Under the pieces are notes generated by a model that searched no databases, was not told the DNA's origin, and saw only the letters and a program-made list of their open reading frames with translations. The translations under genes and the position numbers were made by a program. Below are positions 63,072 to 64,000 of a stretch of 64,000 bases of DNA, piece by piece. This DNA is from an uncultured Aquimarina sp. (lineage in GTDB: Bacteria > Bacteroidota > Bacteroidia > Flavobacteriales > Flavobacteriaceae), in NCBI GenBank assembly GCA_947498935.1, contig CANMMM010000007.1:1-64000 (forward strand). The letters are read 5' to 3'. Positions within the stretch are counted from its first letter, which is position 1. Each line of letters begins with the position of its first letter.

Positions 63072-63419
63072 ATGATCAGAATCGTATTCATACTTATAGC
63101 AGCCATTGCCGCTTTTATAGGAATCATTATGGCTATCTTACCGCTAGGTACCATCGGTATATTGCCAGGAGGCATCGCGGCCATTGTAGGTTTGGCAGCC
63201 TATGGTATCTCCAAAAAACAAGAAAAACCTACTAAAGTAGCCTTGTTATTTGTGGTGATTGGTATACTGGTAGTGATCACTAGTGGTTCTAAATCTATTT
63301 GGAGCAAAGACGAGATAGCGGATGACCAAGAGCTGGTGCAAAAAGAAGAAGAAAGCAAAAAGGAAGCTATCGAAGATCTTAAAGAGATCGAAAGCGAATT
63401 AAATGAGATCGAAGAATAA
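63072..63419 (+). CDS. Small membrane protein with acidic tail
   Basis: 115 residues from MIRIVFILIAAIAAFIGIIM, with a second span IGILPGGIAAIVGLAAYGI and a third VALLFVVIGILVVITSG, followed by KDEIADDQELVQKEEESKKEAIED, a helical acidic tail. The first part resembles DUF454-like inner membrane proteins. 14 bases after the DUF3108 gene, same transcript. Confidence 0.7.
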   Translation: MIRIVFILIAAIAAFIGIIMAILPLGTIGILPGGIAAIVGLAAYGISKKQEKPTKVALLFVVIGILVVITSGSKSIWSKDEIADDQELVQKEEESKKEAIEDLKEIESELNEIEE

Positions 63420-63441
63420 TAGCGATTATTATTGATTTTCT

Positions 63442-63537
63442 GGGCGTTACCCCCTTCTTAGGTCGGGGGTCGGGCTATCCGCTGTATCTTTTTTGTTAGA
63501 AAAAAACAAAAAAGGATGCCGCTACTATCCCTAACGC
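63442..63537 (-). repeat. Dispersed ~90-bp repeat, copy 10 (type B)
   Basis: GGGCGTTACCCCCTTCTTAG to CTATCCCTAACGC, with the CTTTTTTGTT/AACAAAAAAG apical hairpin (type B). Longest copy. Nothing else of note before the terminator. Confidence 0.85.
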
Positions 63538-63553
63538 AAGATATAGAATACAT

Positions 63554-63599
63554 AAAAAGATATAGGCACTAGTACACTAAAAACCTATATCTTTTTTTT
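63554..63599. terminator. Terminator between convergent genes
   Basis: AAAAAGATATAGG pairs with CCTATATCTTTTTTTT around a 17-base loop. Confidence 0.8.
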
Positions 63600-63725
63600 C
63601 CTCACTGCTATATCCTGTATTCAGCCTTTATAGCCTCTAGAAGCGACTTACACGTATCTGATGTCAGCAAACATCGTAAGATCTTGTGACAAAATGCAGT
63701 ATTTTTTTATTTACATAACAGCATT

Positions 63726-63776
63726 AGGGCGCAAAAGATCGTTTTTATAGGAAATTGTAAAAAAAGTAAACCACTC
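63726..63776 (-). mobile_element. MITE-like element, partial copy
   Basis: On the minus strand: GAGTGGTTTACTTTTTTTAC, AATTTCCTATAAAAACGATC, TTTTGCGCCC. It matches the left half of 10745-10907 (GTGGTTTAAACTTTTTTCAATTT, CTATAAAAACGATCTTTTGC) and stops before its inner part. Confidence 0.6.
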
Positions 63777-63777
63777 C

Positions 63778-64000
63778 CTATTCCACCCTATTATATACTG
63801 CACGCTCTGCCAAGTGTTTATTTTTTGCCATATCCGAGGCAATACTTTCTAATTTACTACTGATGGTAGCTAATGCGATCTTGCCTAACGGTAGCCTAAG
63901 CGAAGTACAATCTGCATCTACAACATCCATCAATACACTTGCTGCTTTCTGAGGGTCTCCTTCTTGTATACCATGTACACTTCTTAACTTTTTTCTAAAG
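63778..64000 (-). CDS. SDR-family oxidoreductase, C-terminal part (runs off the window)
   Basis: The last ~73 residues read VHGIQEGDPQKAASVLMDVVDA, SLRLPLGKIALATISSKLESI, ending AERAVYNRVE. This matches the end of short-chain dehydrogenases of the 'GDP.KAA' type; the catalytic YxxxK lies beyond the window edge. NAD(P)H-dependent; substrate unknown. Confidence 0.7.
   Translation of the reverse strand, partial: FRKKLRSVHGIQEGDPQKAASVLMDVVDADCTSLRLPLGKIALATISSKLESIASDMAKNKHLAERAVYNRVE

Noticed and set aside
1..64000. CRISPR arrays, tRNA, rRNA genes
   Set aside because: No regularly spaced repeats, and no cloverleaf or rRNA segments recognised by eye; the dispersed ~90-bp elements are not tRNAs because they lack the T-loop GTTCGA pattern.

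Overview
The window looks like chromosomal DNA of a Flavobacteriaceae-type Bacteroidetes (low GC; family not proven). Supporting signs are TAnnTTTG -7 promoter elements, a TonB/SusC-type receptor fragment, many Bacteroidetes-only families (BatA-type, TraO/TraQ-like, DUF6146-like, DUF4834-like, YfhO) and a probable capnine (sulfonolipid) synthesis pair typical of gliding flavobacteria. No rRNA, tRNA or CRISPR array was seen.

Region 1-9.8 kb is accessory DNA. It holds a 5'-truncated TonB receptor, an MqsR/MqsA-like toxin-antitoxin pair, a truncated TIGR04141-like gene, a ParDE pair with a palindromic operator, an RDD membrane protein, and on the minus strand a compact type VI secretion cargo locus. 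That locus runs: Hcp/TssD with a C-terminal extension, a putative Cys-His-Asp hydrolase effector, an overlapping lipoprotein (candidate immunity), then three related lipoproteins. Degenerate 3' ends of effector-like genes lie between the lipoproteins, which suggests an orphan immunity array built by repeated effector-immunity replacement.

Region 10-34.6 kb is mostly core: an outer-membrane protein, ferredoxin, acyl-CoA reductase, serC-serA, msrA, a LolD-type ABC ATPase, a PhoX-like lipoprotein beside a di-heme peroxidase, a GAF histidine kinase, a BatA-type protein overlapping a dihydroorotase homologue that lacks metal ligands, and several small membrane or secreted proteins. Region 34.7-41.2 kb is a minus-strand envelope cluster (flippase, DUF2459, glycosyltransferase, YfhO, DUF4834). 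Region 41.3-54 kb carries a beta-barrel/coiled-coil protein, a GNAT protein, the probable capnine pair, oligopeptidase B, YbaB, an OmpA protein, threonine aldolase, prfB with programmed frameshift, and an ArsC-like protein. Region 54-64 kb has an orphan TraO/TraQ-like pair, fumC, two tandem paralogous 28-residue microprotein genes too short for ordinary gene calling, holA, a glycosyltransferase, an OmpA lipoprotein and the end of an SDR gene.

Two families of dispersed non-coding repeats run through the window: ten copies of a roughly 90-bp foldable element with two interchangeable apical parts, and three copies of a MITE-like element. A third, hairpin-bearing element sits directly 3' of three accessory genes.
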